A DNA stretch of 64,000 nucleotides from Mucilaginibacter daejeonensis. Lineage in GTDB: Bacteria; Bacteroidota; Bacteroidia; Sphingobacteriales; Sphingobacteriaceae. Of the stretch, positions 7,714-16,336 are shown piece after piece. Below the pieces are notes generated by a model. The model was not told where the DNA came from, ran no database searches, and saw only the letters and a list, made by a program, of their open reading frames with translations. The position numbers and the translations under genes were made by a program. The stretch's first letter is position 1, and each line of letters begins with the position of its first letter. The DNA is taken from contig NZ_CP086068.1 of NCBI RefSeq assembly GCF_020783335.1, positions 3,038,001 through 3,102,000 of the forward strand. Direction: 5' to 3'.

Positions 7714-8685
7714 ATGAATACCCAACATCAGTTAACCCAGCCCCATACATTTCTTCACCTGAACGAAAACACCCGTAAGGTTATTTTTATACTTTGCGTA
7801 TCCGTATGCCTAACACCATTTGTAAGCCCGGCCATCGCGCTGTTATTAGGTTTGGCGGTCGCACAATTATCCGGTCACCCGTACCTGCACTTAAATCATA
7901 AAGCGACTCACTTATTGCTGCAAGTTTCGGTGGTAGGGCTGGGTTTTGGCATGAATGTACACAGCGCCATGCAAGCCGGAAAAGAAGGCGTATTGTTTAC
8001 CATCGCGTCTATCAGCAGTACATTATTATTCGGCTTTTTGATCGGCAAGTGGCTAAAAATTGAAAAGAAAACCTCGTATCTGATCTCCAACGGTACCGCT
8101 ATTTGTGGCGGCAGCGCCATTGCCGCCATTTCTCCGGTGATCAAGGCCGAAGAAAAACAAATATCTGTTGCGTTGGGCTGTGTGTTTATTTTAAACTCTA
8201 TAGCATTGTTTGTGTTCCCGGTTGCAGGGCATTACTTCAACTTATCGCAAACCCAATTTGGTTTATGGTGCGCTATTGCCATTCATGATACCAGCTCAGT
8301 AGTAGGCGCAGCCAGTAAATATGGTGCACATGCCTTAGAGGTAGCCACCACCGTTAAATTAGCCCGGGCACTGTGGATCGTGCCGATCGCTTTTCTATCA
8401 ACCTTCCTGTTCAAAAACGATTCTAAAAAGGTAGCTATTCCTTATTTCATCGGGTTATTCATCCTGGCCATGATCGCCAACACTTATCTGCCCCTTGTAA
8501 AATTGATCAACCCCTACATGGTGATGATCGCGAAAGCTGGACTTACCTTAACATTATTCCTGATCGGTGCTGGTCTATCTCGCCAAGTACTGGCTTCAGT
8601 AGGATTTAAACCTTTGTTGCAGGGTGTGGTACTTTGGATACTAATCTCGACAAGCGCTTTGTATGCCATTATGCATTTGGCATAA
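7714..8685 (+). CDS. yeiH: YeiH-family putative sulfate/sulfite exporter
   Basis: 323 aa with about ten hydrophobic spans. It carries the UPF0324/YeiH signature SNGTAICGGSAIAAISPVI (about 125-143) and the AIHDTSSVVGAASKYG loop, both conserved in the 'putative sulfate exporter' family. It acts in the inner membrane. E. coli yeiH lies beside the LysR gene yeiE, and here a LysR gene opens the cluster. Its separate promoter carries a perfect Fnr-type box. The transported species is inferred (sulfite or sulfate) from family annotation and context. Confidence 0.92.
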   Translation: MNTQHQLTQPHTFLHLNENTRKVIFILCVSVCLTPFVSPAIALLLGLAVAQLSGHPYLHLNHKATHLLLQVSVVGLGFGMNVHSAMQAGKEGVLFTIASISSTLLFGFLIGKWLKIEKKTSYLISNGTAICGGSAIAAISPVIKAEEKQISVALGCVFILNSIALFVFPVAGHYFNLSQTQFGLWCAIAIHDTSSVVGAASKYGAHALEVATTVKLARALWIVPIAFLSTFLFKNDSKKVAIPYFIGLFILAMIANTYLPLVKLINPYMVMIAKAGLTLTLFLIGAGLSRQVLASVGFKPLLQGVVLWILISTSALYAIMHLA

Positions 8686-9284
8686 TTTCAAATAATAATG
8701 GCAGAATACTGTAAATAGCTTGATAGTGTTGGAAGCTATTTTGCACTTAAAAACATCAGTTATGTTTTTCCTCTGCTACTGGAGGGAATCAGGCTACCTT
8801 AATCGTATGAAGGGAATAAAAAGTAGATAATGGCGATAAGCGAAAACATTTACTGTATCAGCCGAAGGCTCAAAAGCGGAGTTATTGACCAAAGTATTCA
8901 ATGTAGAAGGTTGAAACGCCGAAATTAACTGATCTCAAAACAAAGCCGGGCCTTCAAACTTTATGATTTATAAACGATGCATACTATCCAACAATCCTTA
9001 CAGAATTTATCCTCCTGTTTTGGATGTTGTTTGGGGAATATTTTTTGGCTTCCTACTCTATGTCGCTATCAAAGCGTTTATTTCAACCCGAAACCGTATT
9101 GTCAAGGTTAGGTAGGAATAACGCAGGATCAGTTGGGGTTTCTAAAGGTTATTGTATTCATGCCGTATCGTCTAGTCGTATATTACTATGTAAATATCTC
9201 TTGGCTAATCCAAATTACAACATAGAAAACGCTGGGCACGCATGGTAAACGACATTAGCATAAGTTCCGTGAATGGGATTGATA
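8686..9284. other. 600-bp gap, mostly without recognisable genes
   Basis: No convincing long gene is present. A short frame at 8963-9115 encodes a possible one-span membrane peptide and is listed separately. Other short frames on both strands are rich in Cys/Trp or lack start signals. The gap separates the sulfur cluster from a damaged two-component system and may be decayed sequence. Confidence 0.5.
8963..9115 (+). CDS. Possible small membrane protein, 50 aa
   Basis: An ATG-initiated frame of 50 codons encodes a basic N-terminus, a PPVLDVVWG linker, one hydrophobic helix (GIFFGFLLYVAIKAFI) and a basic tail (STRNRIVKVR). The positive-inside pattern is protein-like. No clear ribosome binding site precedes the ATG, and overlapping frames also exist. 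It may be a real small protein or a gene remnant. Confidence 0.25.
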   Translation: MIYKRCILSNNPYRIYPPVLDVVWGIFFGFLLYVAIKAFISTRNRIVKVR

Positions 9285-9641
9285 CTACGCAGCGATAACA
9301 GAGTTGATGATAGCTGCCAAGTTTTCTACATCAAAAGGCTTTTCTACAAATCGATCCGCACCGGCTTCCTTAGCGATCATTTTGCCATTGATAGCCGCTG
9401 AGAAAAGCACTACTGGGATACGTAAGAGTTGAGGCGTTTTTTTGATCTGTCTGGTCAGTTCATCTCCTGAAAAAGGCATCCAGATGTCTATCAGCATTAC
9501 ATCCGGTTTTTCCGCAATAGCCTGATCGATGACCTTGCTGCTATTGATCTGGGTGATGACCTCAAAACCCGAATACTCCAAAAGCATACTGGTCATATCC
9601 AGGATGTCTTTGTCATCATCACAAACCAAAACTTTACACAT
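9285..9641 (-). CDS. Single-domain response regulator
   Basis: 118 aa, a stand-alone receiver domain with no output domain. It has the acidic pocket (CDDDKD, residues 7-12), the phosphoacceptor aspartate D52 in MLIDIWMP, and the conserved lysine in VEKPFD near residue 101. CheY-like receivers pass phosphate to a partner or back to a kinase. The gene lies just downstream of, and in the same direction as, the damaged hybrid-type histidine kinase gene, its likely cognate sensor. With the kinase broken, its present input is uncertain. Confidence 0.92.
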   Translation of the reverse strand: MCKVLVCDDDKDILDMTSMLLEYSGFEVITQINSSKVIDQAIAEKPDVMLIDIWMPFSGDELTRQIKKTPQLLRIPVVLFSAAINGKMIAKEAGADRFVEKPFDVENLAAIINSVIAA

Positions 9642-9685
9642 CGACTTCCTATTTAATAAGATAGAGCAATTATAATGCCTTTAGT

Positions 9686-10687
9686 TTAATGGGTCACGGG
9701 AATTTCAAACCAAAAAGTACTGCCGATGCCTAATTCACTTTCCGCGCCGATCTTACCGCCGTGCCGCTCAATGATCTCGCGGCATAGATACAAACCGATA
9801 CCAAACCCCTTGGTGGTTTTCATATGTTCGCCCTCGACCCTATAGAAACGGTCAAAAACGTGTGGCAGGTCTTTAGCCGGAATGGCCATGCCCTCATCTT
9901 TGACGCAGACACGTACCTGTCCATCCCGGGTGGTAGCCGAAACGTTAATGATCGTTCCCTGCGGGGAATACTTGACCGCATTGTTAATCAAATTGATCAG
10001 CACCTGTTCTATTTTGTCCTCATCAGCCAGAACGGGTTACAAACCGATACCAAACCCCTTGGTGGTTTTCATATGTTCGCCCTCGACCCTATAGAAACGG
10101 TCAAAAACGTGTGGCAGGTCTTTAGCCGGAATGGCCATGCCCTCATCTTTGACGCAGACACGTACCTGTCCATCCCGGGTGGTAGCCGAAACGTTAATGA
10201 TCGTTCCCTGCGGGGAATACTTGACCGCATTGTTAATCAAATTGATCAGCACCTGTTCTATTTTGTCCTCATCAGCCAGAACGGGTGTATGTTCTACCGG
10301 ATGATAAATCACGGTATGCGTGGTGATTGTCGCTAACGATTCCGATTCAGCAGCCTTGACCAGCTCAGCCATATCAAAGGGTTTGTGATTGATCTGTATC
10401 TTTCCTTCGCCCATGCGTGCGACATCCAGGAATCCGGTGATCATGCTGCTCATTTTACCGACCTGCCGTTTGGCTTTTGCCGATACGTTGCCGGTGAATT
10501 GATCATTGTTCTTTCTCGCACTCATCTCCAGCATTTGCAGATAACCACTTAGTGAAGTTAAGGGTGAACGGAGTTCGTGGCTCACAATGCCGATAAAATC
10601 GATCCGGCGCTGTTCTTCCTGCTTTTGCTCGGTAATGTCCAGAACGGAGCCGATGAACCGGAGCGGTGTGCCCTCTTCACTAAACAA
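9686..10687 (-). pseudogene. PAS-type sensor histidine kinase, disrupted
   Basis: Reading from 10687 down: the end of a PAS/PAC domain (PLRFIGSVLDITEQK), a dimerisation/phosphoacceptor helix with IVSHELRSPLTS, an N box (LINNAVKYS), a G1 region (VCVKDEG) and FDRFYRVEG, then GFGIGL followed at once by TAA (10037-10039). The stop is created by an exact 249-bp (83-codon) tandem duplication. Reading on in the same frame, a second copy of the N box to G2 region continues to a normal C-terminus (REIIERHGGKIGAESELGIGSTFWFEI). There is also no proper start: the frame begins inside the PAC motif with only a TTG. Both ends suggest a decayed gene. If the duplication is an assembly error, only the 5' truncation remains. 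Confidence 0.85.
9789..10286. repeat. Exact 249-bp tandem duplication
   Basis: Positions 9789-10037 and 10038-10286 are identical direct repeats of 249 bp inside the histidine kinase gene. The length is a multiple of three, and the junction reads TAA on the minus strand. No extra microhomology is visible at the junction. Confidence 0.95.
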
Positions 10688-11008
10688 GGTGAGCTTACAT
10701 CGAACTATTGTCCAAATTTTATTAGTTACTAATAAAAACGAGTATAGTCGTTGATATAAGGTATACAGATGTATTACTTACTTGGCAGTGTCTAATCGGA
10801 CTGTATAAAAATCAAAACTTTAAATTATAACCAATAAACCCTATCTTTACATAAAGATTGAGACTATTTCAATTGATTTGAGCGGGTCTTTGAAGAGACC
10901 TATTTTTCAAAAACCGACATATAAGTGCGATAGGGGGTGAAAATAGTCAGGTTACATTTCCCTCCCTGAATAAGGGAGGCTTTTTAATGGTTCAATTACT
11001 ATTGTTTA
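10688..11008. other. 320-bp gap between kinase remnant and SDR gene
   Basis: The part next to the kinase is open on the minus strand for about 37 codons before a stop and includes a PAS-like KIWTIVRCKLTLF stretch, so it may hold lost 5' sequence of the kinase. The rest contains a GGTCT-N6-AGACC hairpin (10885-10900) followed by TATTTTT, and the stronger terminator at 10961-10985. No gene is recognised. Confidence 0.45.
10961..10985 (+). terminator. Rho-independent terminator
   Basis: CCTCCCT-GAATA-AGGGAGG is a perfect 7-bp stem followed by CTTTTT on the plus strand. No plus-strand gene is recognised immediately upstream, so it may end a short unannotated RNA or be left from a lost gene. Confidence 0.7.
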
Positions 11009-11758
11009 TCATAACGTTCTTAAGCCACCATCCAGCAACAGCTCGCCGCCCACCATAAACTTAGAGTCGTCAGAGGCGAGGTATAGGAAGCCTTGCGCCA
11101 TTTCATCAGTAGTTCCCATTCTTTTTACCGGCGTTGCTTGTGCCATATATGCTTTTGCTCCGGCAATTTCTTCCTGGCTGGCACCACTTCTTTCAAATAC
11201 CGGGGTATCCACCGGTCCGGGAGATAAAACATTTACACGGATTTTGCGGTCAAGCAATTCTGCTGAGAAACTACGGGCCAGTGAACGTACAGCCGCTTTA
11301 GTTGCTGCGTAAGCAGCAATGGTAGGCAGGCCCTTTTCACTAACGGTTGAGCCTGTCAGAATAATGGAAGCACCATCTTTCAAGTATGGCAGTGCCTTCT
11401 GCACAGAGAAGAAAACACCTTTAAAATTAATATCGCTGGTCTGGTCGAACATTTCCTCGGTATAGTCGCTCAGTAGTCCTGTAACGTATACGCCGGCATT
11501 AATGACCAGAATATCAATCTTACCGAATGCCTGGTCTACCTTTTGGTAAAGTTGGTCGATTTGAGTCAGATATGCCGAATTACTTGCCACACCGATAGCA
11601 TCATTGCCTATCTGGCTTATCGCGCTTTCCAGCGTTTGCTGGTTGCGGCCTGTAATGGCAACATGGGCGCCTTGTTGGGCAAATAACTGTGCAGTTGCTA
11701 ATCCAATGCCGCTGTTACCACCGGTAATTACGGCTACTCTATTTTCTAACTTTTTCAT
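11009..11758 (-). CDS. SDR-family NAD(P)-dependent oxidoreductase
   Basis: 249 aa, the usual length of a classical short-chain dehydrogenase. It shows TGGNSGIG (12-19) for cofactor binding, INAG (86-89), catalytic S137 and Y150-x3-K154 (YAATK), and a PGPVDTP loop. I chose the ATG giving MKKLENRVAVITGG; the frame extends 13 codons upstream into the promoter. The upstream 76 bp is nearly the same as that of the alpha/beta hydrolase gene at 13866, including an 18-bp motif and -7 element, so both are probably co-regulated, likely by the AraC protein encoded between them. The substrate is unknown. Confidence 0.93.
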   Translation of the reverse strand: MKKLENRVAVITGGNSGIGLATAQLFAQQGAHVAITGRNQQTLESAISQIGNDAIGVASNSAYLTQIDQLYQKVDQAFGKIDILVINAGVYVTGLLSDYTEEMFDQTSDINFKGVFFSVQKALPYLKDGASIILTGSTVSEKGLPTIAAYAATKAAVRSLARSFSAELLDRKIRVNVLSPGPVDTPVFERSGASQEEIAGAKAYMAQATPVKRMGTTDEMAQGFLYLASDDSKFMVGGELLLDGGLRTL

Positions 11759-11834
11759 GTCTTTTGTATGTTCTGATTGAACAATACAAAGGTGCACAGC
11801 CCTTGAAGGCTAAAGAATAGAGAAAATTCCCGCC
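11759..11834 (-). promoter_or_regulatory. Shared promoter module A (SDR gene)
   Basis: On the minus strand the module reads GGCGGGAATTTTCTCTAT (11817-11834), 26 nt, then TTTG (11787-11790) within CACCTTTG, then about 30 nt to the ATG with an AAAAG ribosome-binding stretch. The hydrolase gene has the same elements at the same spacing at 13867-13943. The 18-bp box sits where an activator would bind. Confidence 0.7.
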
Positions 11835-11843
11835 TTTATGGAA

Positions 11844-12710
11844 CTATTGCCCGGCGGAAAGCAAAGTTGCTTTAGCGTTTCGGAAATCAGACGGTGCGTA
11901 GCTGGTTTGTTTCTTAAAAAAGTTACTGAAATAGGAGGCATCGTCATATCCAAGGTCATAAGCAATCTCCTTGGCAGATTTGTCTGTGTACATCAGCAAT
12001 CGTTTAGCCTCAAGTATAATACGGTCTTGTATTACCGTAAGCGGCGATTTATGATTGTACAAAGCGAAGTAGTTAGCTAACGTTTTGGGCGATTTATTCA
12101 ACTGATCAGCATAAAACTGCACGGTATGCGCTTTGCGGTAATTATTTTCTACCATCAGGTTAAACTTTCGCAGTACATCCAGTTTATCATCTGTCAACGT
12201 TTGCTCTTTTAAGTACTGTTGTTTACCCAATCTGGTTACAATGATAATCAGGCGCTTCAGCATCATTTGCAGCATATCGCGCTGTATAGCGTCTTTGTCC
12301 TCAAACTCATCTATAAATACTTGCAGCAGCAGGTTGAGCTTTTTTTGTTGCTGCTCATCCAAAGCGATGAACATGGTCTCTGCAGAGCCGTAAAATAAAA
12401 AGCCTACGCAGCTCACTTCTTTATCATGATCTACGATGCAATAAAAGTTCCGGTTATATTGCCAGGCGATAATGTGTTCAGGCTTTTCAAATGTAAAAGT
12501 CTGGTTCACCATTAACGGCAGGATGGTTTGAGGCGGAAAGTTCTGTTGAATGCCATCAATAGTTACCGTCTGCGCTGGTCCATCATTCCAGGCAAGGGTT
12601 AGAAACTTGTCTTTACGATCCCGCTGAAAAAATAACCGGTCGAAGTTAGACTCGTGCAAGGTAAGATGCAATTCGCCTGCAGAAATAGGATCTACATAAT
12701 GTAGCTTCAT
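11844..12710 (-). CDS. AraC-family transcriptional regulator
   Basis: 288 aa. The C-terminal ~100 residues hold two helix-turn-helix motifs: TVQFYADQLNKSPKTLANYF and SAKEIAYDLGYDDASYFSNFFKK, the latter being the standard AraC signature. The N-terminal ~170 residues form a cupin-like sensor of the type common in Bacteroidota AraC regulators. It ends 10 nt from an 18-bp box that is repeated upstream of the hydrolase gene on its other side. I infer that it controls both neighbours. Its own promoter has TTTG only a few bases before the ATG, suggesting a very short leader. Confidence 0.93.
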   Translation of the reverse strand: MKLHYVDPISAGELHLTLHESNFDRLFFQRDRKDKFLTLAWNDGPAQTVTIDGIQQNFPPQTILPLMVNQTFTFEKPEHIIAWQYNRNFYCIVDHDKEVSCVGFLFYGSAETMFIALDEQQQKKLNLLLQVFIDEFEDKDAIQRDMLQMMLKRLIIIVTRLGKQQYLKEQTLTDDKLDVLRKFNLMVENNYRKAHTVQFYADQLNKSPKTLANYFALYNHKSPLTVIQDRIILEAKRLLMYTDKSAKEIAYDLGYDDASYFSNFFKKQTSYAPSDFRNAKATLLSAGQ

Positions 12711-12894
12711 GTCACAAAGTTGGAAGTAGTCGCAAATATAATGTTGAAGTCGTTATCGAGTTAAAGTTGTTTTGGCCAGCCGACATAAGCGGAGAAGACA
12801 CCTTAACAACAAAAACGATGACAATAATCTTTTCAGGTTACTATCATCGTTACTGCATCAATGCAAATATTATAGATCGTATCAGATCAATTTG

Positions 12895-13866
12895 TTATTT
12901 AGGCAAAGTTGCTAAGAAATCCAAAATGTCTGCGCCAATTTCATTAACATGAGTTTCCACGGCGAAATGGCCGGTGTTATAAAATTTGATTTTTGCATCA
13001 GGCAGGTCTTTTTTAAAGGCTTCGGCACCTGCCGGTAAAAAGTAGGGATCTTTACTGCCCCATACCGCAAGTAATTTAGGCTGATGCTCTTTAAAATATA
13101 CATGGAACTTAGGGTATAGAGCCACATTGGTCCGGTAATCACCCAACAGATCGAGTTGTATCTCAACATTACCAGGGCGATCCAGAAAGTGCTGATCTAA
13201 AGTATAGGTTTCTGGCGCGATCAATGTTTTATCCTCAACACCTTCCTCATACTGCCACTTTGTAAGCTTTAAGGTAGTAAATTCACGTAGTGCGTCACGA
13301 TTTTCCTGTGTAGGGTTTTGCCAGTACTTTTGAATAGGATTCCAGCCACTGCTTAATCCTTCTTCGTAAGCGTTACCATTTTGCGAAATAATACCGGTGA
13401 TTTTTTCCGGATTATTCATTGCCAGACGGAAACCAACCGGGGCACCATAATCAAATACATAAACAGCAAAGCGCTTTAGTTTCAGCTCATCAATAAACCC
13501 TTGTATGGTTTTAGTCAGGTTGTCAAAGGTATAGGTGAATGCTTTGTGGTCAGGTGCGTCTGAGTAGCCAAAACCTGGCAGGTCCGGAGCAATTACATGA
13601 TATTGTTTGCTAAGTATCGGGATGAGGTTCCTGAACATATGAGAAGATGTAGGATAGCCATGAAGCAGTAAGATCACAGGTGTATTTTGTGCTCCGGCCT
13701 CGCGGTAAAAAATATTAAGTCCATTTGCTCTAATGTTTCGGTAGTAAGTTTTTGGGGTGTTCATGATGGTATGTGTTTTAATAGTGGAAGGTTTTTGTGC
13801 GTAAACCGGCTTTAAGCAGGCTATTAGTGTAATAAGTATTAGTGTGATTTTTATATTTCGTTTCAT
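12895..13866 (-). CDS. Secreted alpha/beta hydrolase (haloalkane dehalogenase/epoxide hydrolase type)
   Basis: 323 aa. An N-terminal signal peptide (about 1-24, ILITLIACLKPVYAQ) directs it to the periplasm. The hydrolase core has HGYP (69-72, oxyanion region), DLPGFG (95-100), the nucleophile D139 in VFDYGAPVG, and H300 in TGHFAVE. An aspartate nucleophile rather than serine places it with dehalogenases and epoxide hydrolases. The ATG at 13866 gives a clean signal peptide. Upstream is a promoter module matching that of the SDR gene, so they are likely one regulon. The natural substrate is unknown. Confidence 0.9.
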   Translation of the reverse strand: MKRNIKITLILITLIACLKPVYAQKPSTIKTHTIMNTPKTYYRNIRANGLNIFYREAGAQNTPVILLLHGYPTSSHMFRNLIPILSKQYHVIAPDLPGFGYSDAPDHKAFTYTFDNLTKTIQGFIDELKLKRFAVYVFDYGAPVGFRLAMNNPEKITGIISQNGNAYEEGLSSGWNPIQKYWQNPTQENRDALREFTTLKLTKWQYEEGVEDKTLIAPETYTLDQHFLDRPGNVEIQLDLLGDYRTNVALYPKFHVYFKEHQPKLLAVWGSKDPYFLPAGAEAFKKDLPDAKIKFYNTGHFAVETHVNEIGADILDFLATLPK

Positions 13867-13943
13867 GACCTTTTTTATGCCCTGAGTGGACGATACAAAA
13901 GTGTGTGAAGCGAACACGCAAACCGATAGAGAAACTTCCCGCC
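13867..13943 (-). promoter_or_regulatory. Shared promoter module B (hydrolase gene)
   Basis: On the minus strand, GGCGGGAAGTTTCTCTAT (13926-13943), 26 nt, then TTTG (13896-13899) in CACTTTTG, then a leader ending AAAAAAGG before the ATG. The 18-mer differs from module A at one base. Leader sequence between TTTG and ATG is also alike, so the two promoters derive from a duplication. Confidence 0.7.
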
Positions 13944-14001
13944 GGCATGTAAATTCTACCCGCTGATAAAAACGCTTGATACCCTATGGCTATGACAAAT
14001 C

Positions 14002-14090
14002 GAGCAAATGATTTATCATGGGAAAAAACAATGGTGTAAACAGATATACTTGAGCTGTAGAGCAAATAATATTTGAGCCTTGGAGCAAAT
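14002..14090. repeat. GAGCAAAT direct repeats upstream of the membrane protein/AraC operon
   Basis: GAGCAAAT occurs at 14002-14009, 14060-14067 and 14083-14090. The last two are 23 bp apart, about two helical turns, which suits paired AraC binding sites. A reverse ATTTGAGC copy lies between them (14071-14078). The operon starts at 14136. Confidence 0.4.
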
Positions 14091-14135
14091 TTTCTGGCTA
14101 GTATTTTACTCATCTTTGTAACGTTATCAAGCATT

Positions 14136-14633
14136 ATGGACGTTTTAAAGTTGAGTACCGATTGGGCTAAAGCAGAAATAGTTTCAGCAAGGCTTGTTTT
14201 GCTTTTTGGTGTTCTGATATTCCTGGTGGCTATAGGCTTTTGGCAGTTTGGCAGAACAGGGACGGCAAGAGCGTTCATTATTCCGTTATTCATTGCCGGG
14301 ATATTAGTGGTGGCAGTTAGCGCTGGTCTATACCTGGCTAACAAACCCCGCCTAATTCAATTTCGTGATGAGTACCAAAAAGATCAACAGGCTTTTATGC
14401 AAAAAGAACTGGCACGTACTTTCAAATCACAGCAGGACTTTAAGATGGTTTTTAAAGCACTTCCCGCTATTATAATAGTTGCCGCACTAATCATCGTATT
14501 TGTTCCGGGCAGTATCTGGCGTGCAAGTGCAACCGTCACTATTTTACTGATGGCTTTTCTGATGTTGGTAGACAGCCAAACAGAAGCGCGGAATAATGCC
14601 TATAGGCAGGAGTTGCTAAATGTAAAACCATAA
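14136..14633 (+). CDS. Four-span membrane protein of unknown function
   Basis: 165 aa. Hydrophobic spans lie at about residues 21-42, 51-73, 107-126 and 131-149. A hydrophilic loop (about 74-105, rich in Q, K and F) separates the pairs. I start it at ATG 14136; the longer frame has no better signal. It stands 4 nt before the AraC gene, so the two are co-transcribed. No family is recognised. A C-terminal SQTEARNNAYRQELL segment suggests a cytoplasmic helix. Confidence 0.8.
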   Translation: MDVLKLSTDWAKAEIVSARLVLLFGVLIFLVAIGFWQFGRTGTARAFIIPLFIAGILVVAVSAGLYLANKPRLIQFRDEYQKDQQAFMQKELARTFKSQQDFKMVFKALPAIIIVAALIIVFVPGSIWRASATVTILLMAFLMLVDSQTEARNNAYRQELLNVKP

Positions 14634-14637
14634 ATTG

Positions 14638-15462
14638 ATGCAACAGCCGATTAGCAAAATAATTGAGGAGCGTTTTGTTTACTCCTGTACTTTTCAAAAA
14701 CAACGAGGGTACGAGCAGTTCGTTCCCGAGTGCCTGCTGGCTTACCAGGTGTCAGGAGAGACTGAGGTTCAACACCGGGATGGTACACTGTTATTAAAAC
14801 CCGGTCAGTTGCTGCTGGCCCGAAGAAACCAGTTTACCAAGAGCATTAAACTACCAGGGAACAATGAACCCTATAAAGTTATCTCCGTAATCTTTCCTGT
14901 TCAGGTATTACAGCAATACGCTGCTGAAAAACACTATATTAAGAGGGATAAATACAATGGCCCTCCGAACCTGATATTAGAACCAGATGGTTTTCTTAAA
15001 TCATATTTCAATTCCTTACTACCGTATTTAGAACAGGCAGAGCAGATAGATAAACCGTTAGGATTGCTTAAAACCACAGAAGCGCTCCATATCCTGTTGA
15101 AGCAGTACCCGGAACTAACTGATTTTCTATTCGATTTTACCGCCCCTTACAAAATGGAACTGGAAAAGTTTATGAACGAAAATTATCATTACAACGTACC
15201 GGTAGACATTTTTGCACGAATGACGGGCCGAAGCCTGGCTGGTTTCAAACGCGACTTTAAATCTGTCTTCAAAGAATCCCCACGGAAGTGGCTTTTGGAA
15301 AAACGTCTTTCAAAAGCTTGTTCGCTAATTATCAAGGGCGCGAAAAAGCCATCGGAGATCTATCTCGAATTAGGATTCGAAAACTTGTCACATTTCTACA
15401 AAGCGTTTAAACATAAATATGGCGTAACGCCAACTAATTATAAAATTAACGATCATGATTAA
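14638..15462 (+). CDS. AraC-family transcriptional regulator
   Basis: 274 aa. It belongs to the ExsA-like subgroup common in Bacteroidota, with an N-terminal sensor and a C-terminal double helix-turn-helix containing RMTGRSLAGFKRDFKSVF and PSEIYLELGFENLSHFYKAF. The ATG at 14638 follows the membrane protein stop by 4 nt and its end overlaps the SnoaL-like start. A close paralogue is cut by the right edge of the window (63727-64000). Direct GAGCAAAT repeats upstream of the operon are candidate autoregulatory sites. Confidence 0.92.
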   Translation: MQQPISKIIEERFVYSCTFQKQRGYEQFVPECLLAYQVSGETEVQHRDGTLLLKPGQLLLARRNQFTKSIKLPGNNEPYKVISVIFPVQVLQQYAAEKHYIKRDKYNGPPNLILEPDGFLKSYFNSLLPYLEQAEQIDKPLGLLKTTEALHILLKQYPELTDFLFDFTAPYKMELEKFMNENYHYNVPVDIFARMTGRSLAGFKRDFKSVFKESPRKWLLEKRLSKACSLIIKGAKKPSEIYLELGFENLSHFYKAFKHKYGVTPTNYKINDHD

Positions 15463-15904
15463 TCAGGAACAGTTATTACAGGTGATGACCGACAAGCAAG
15501 CCATCCGCGAGCTTGTAGACCAGTATGCCTTTTGTGCAGACAGTCGCAATGCCCAGGGCCAGATGGCTCTTTTTACTGAAGACACGCATTTTGCAGTTTA
15601 CATGGATAGCAAATCAGAACAACCTACGCAGGTTATCGGTAAACGTGAAGACTTATTTCCGGTGTTTGATAATTTAAATTCCTATCACGCTACCATGCAC
15701 TTTAACGGACAGAATACAGTGAGCCTTAATGGAGATCATGCTACTGGTGTAGCCTATTGTATGGCACATCACCTGACTTTAGAAGGAGAAACTCAAAAAT
15801 GGATGATCGCGGCTATCCGGTATTTGGATACGTACCGTAAATCTGATGGTAAGTGGTTTTTTGCCGAACGTAAACTCTTGGTAGACTGGATTGAAAATCG
15901 CTAA
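15455..15904 (+). CDS. SnoaL-like / NTF2-fold protein
   Basis: 149 aa, typical for SnoaL_4-type NTF2-like domains. The pattern DKQAIRELVDQYAFCADSRN then MALFTEDTHFAVYMD and a C-terminal WFFAERKLLVDWIE fits the cone-shaped NTF2 fold that binds small hydrophobic ligands or acts as an isomerase or dehydratase. Start overlaps the AraC stop by 8 nt, so it is the third gene of the operon and probably the enzyme controlled by that regulator. The substrate is unknown. Confidence 0.88.
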   Translation: MINQEQLLQVMTDKQAIRELVDQYAFCADSRNAQGQMALFTEDTHFAVYMDSKSEQPTQVIGKREDLFPVFDNLNSYHATMHFNGQNTVSLNGDHATGVAYCMAHHLTLEGETQKWMIAAIRYLDTYRKSDGKWFFAERKLLVDWIENR

Positions 15905-16313
15905 CTGGCACTATAAACTAGTAATCATATGAAGGGTTTACCCTAGGGGGTTAAACAATACACTTCCGCCTTTAAACCTTCACTCCTGGCAATTAAAGAA
16001 GCATTCTAGATTGACAATGTCTGTGCAATATAGTCGGCGATGTAAAGGCGAAGGGTACGTGGGCCAGCTCCACACGTAGGACTATGAGCGGAGCATGCTG
16101 CAAAGTAATTTGTTCAATCAAATCTTGCAATCGTAGGAATACCGTAATTACGTTAATAGCACCACAAATACTATCTAAATTCTGTTAAAACATTCAATTG
16201 ATTTACAACTGCATTTCGTATTTTTGGAGAGTCGTTAGGGCGTGTTACCTATGTAACTACCTTGAACGAGAAAGTCTTTGCAAACAGTTGATTATAAGCT
16301 GATTTAAGAAATA

Positions 16314-16335
16314 GGTTCGAGCCCAGGTGGGCGCA
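16314..16335 (+). other. tRNA 3'-end-like sequence (possible att remnant)
   Basis: GGTTCGAGCCC plus AGGTGGGCGCA looks like the T-loop and acceptor 3' part of a tRNA. No matching 5' acceptor or anticodon arm exists within 90 bp upstream, and the T-stem pairs poorly, so it is not a complete tRNA. Such 3' ends are usual integration sites. Confidence 0.3.
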
Positions 16336-16336
16336 C

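Noticed and set aside
9024..9248. A 74-codon plus-strand frame
   Set aside because: It has no family resemblance, and a competing frame in the same region looks more protein-like.
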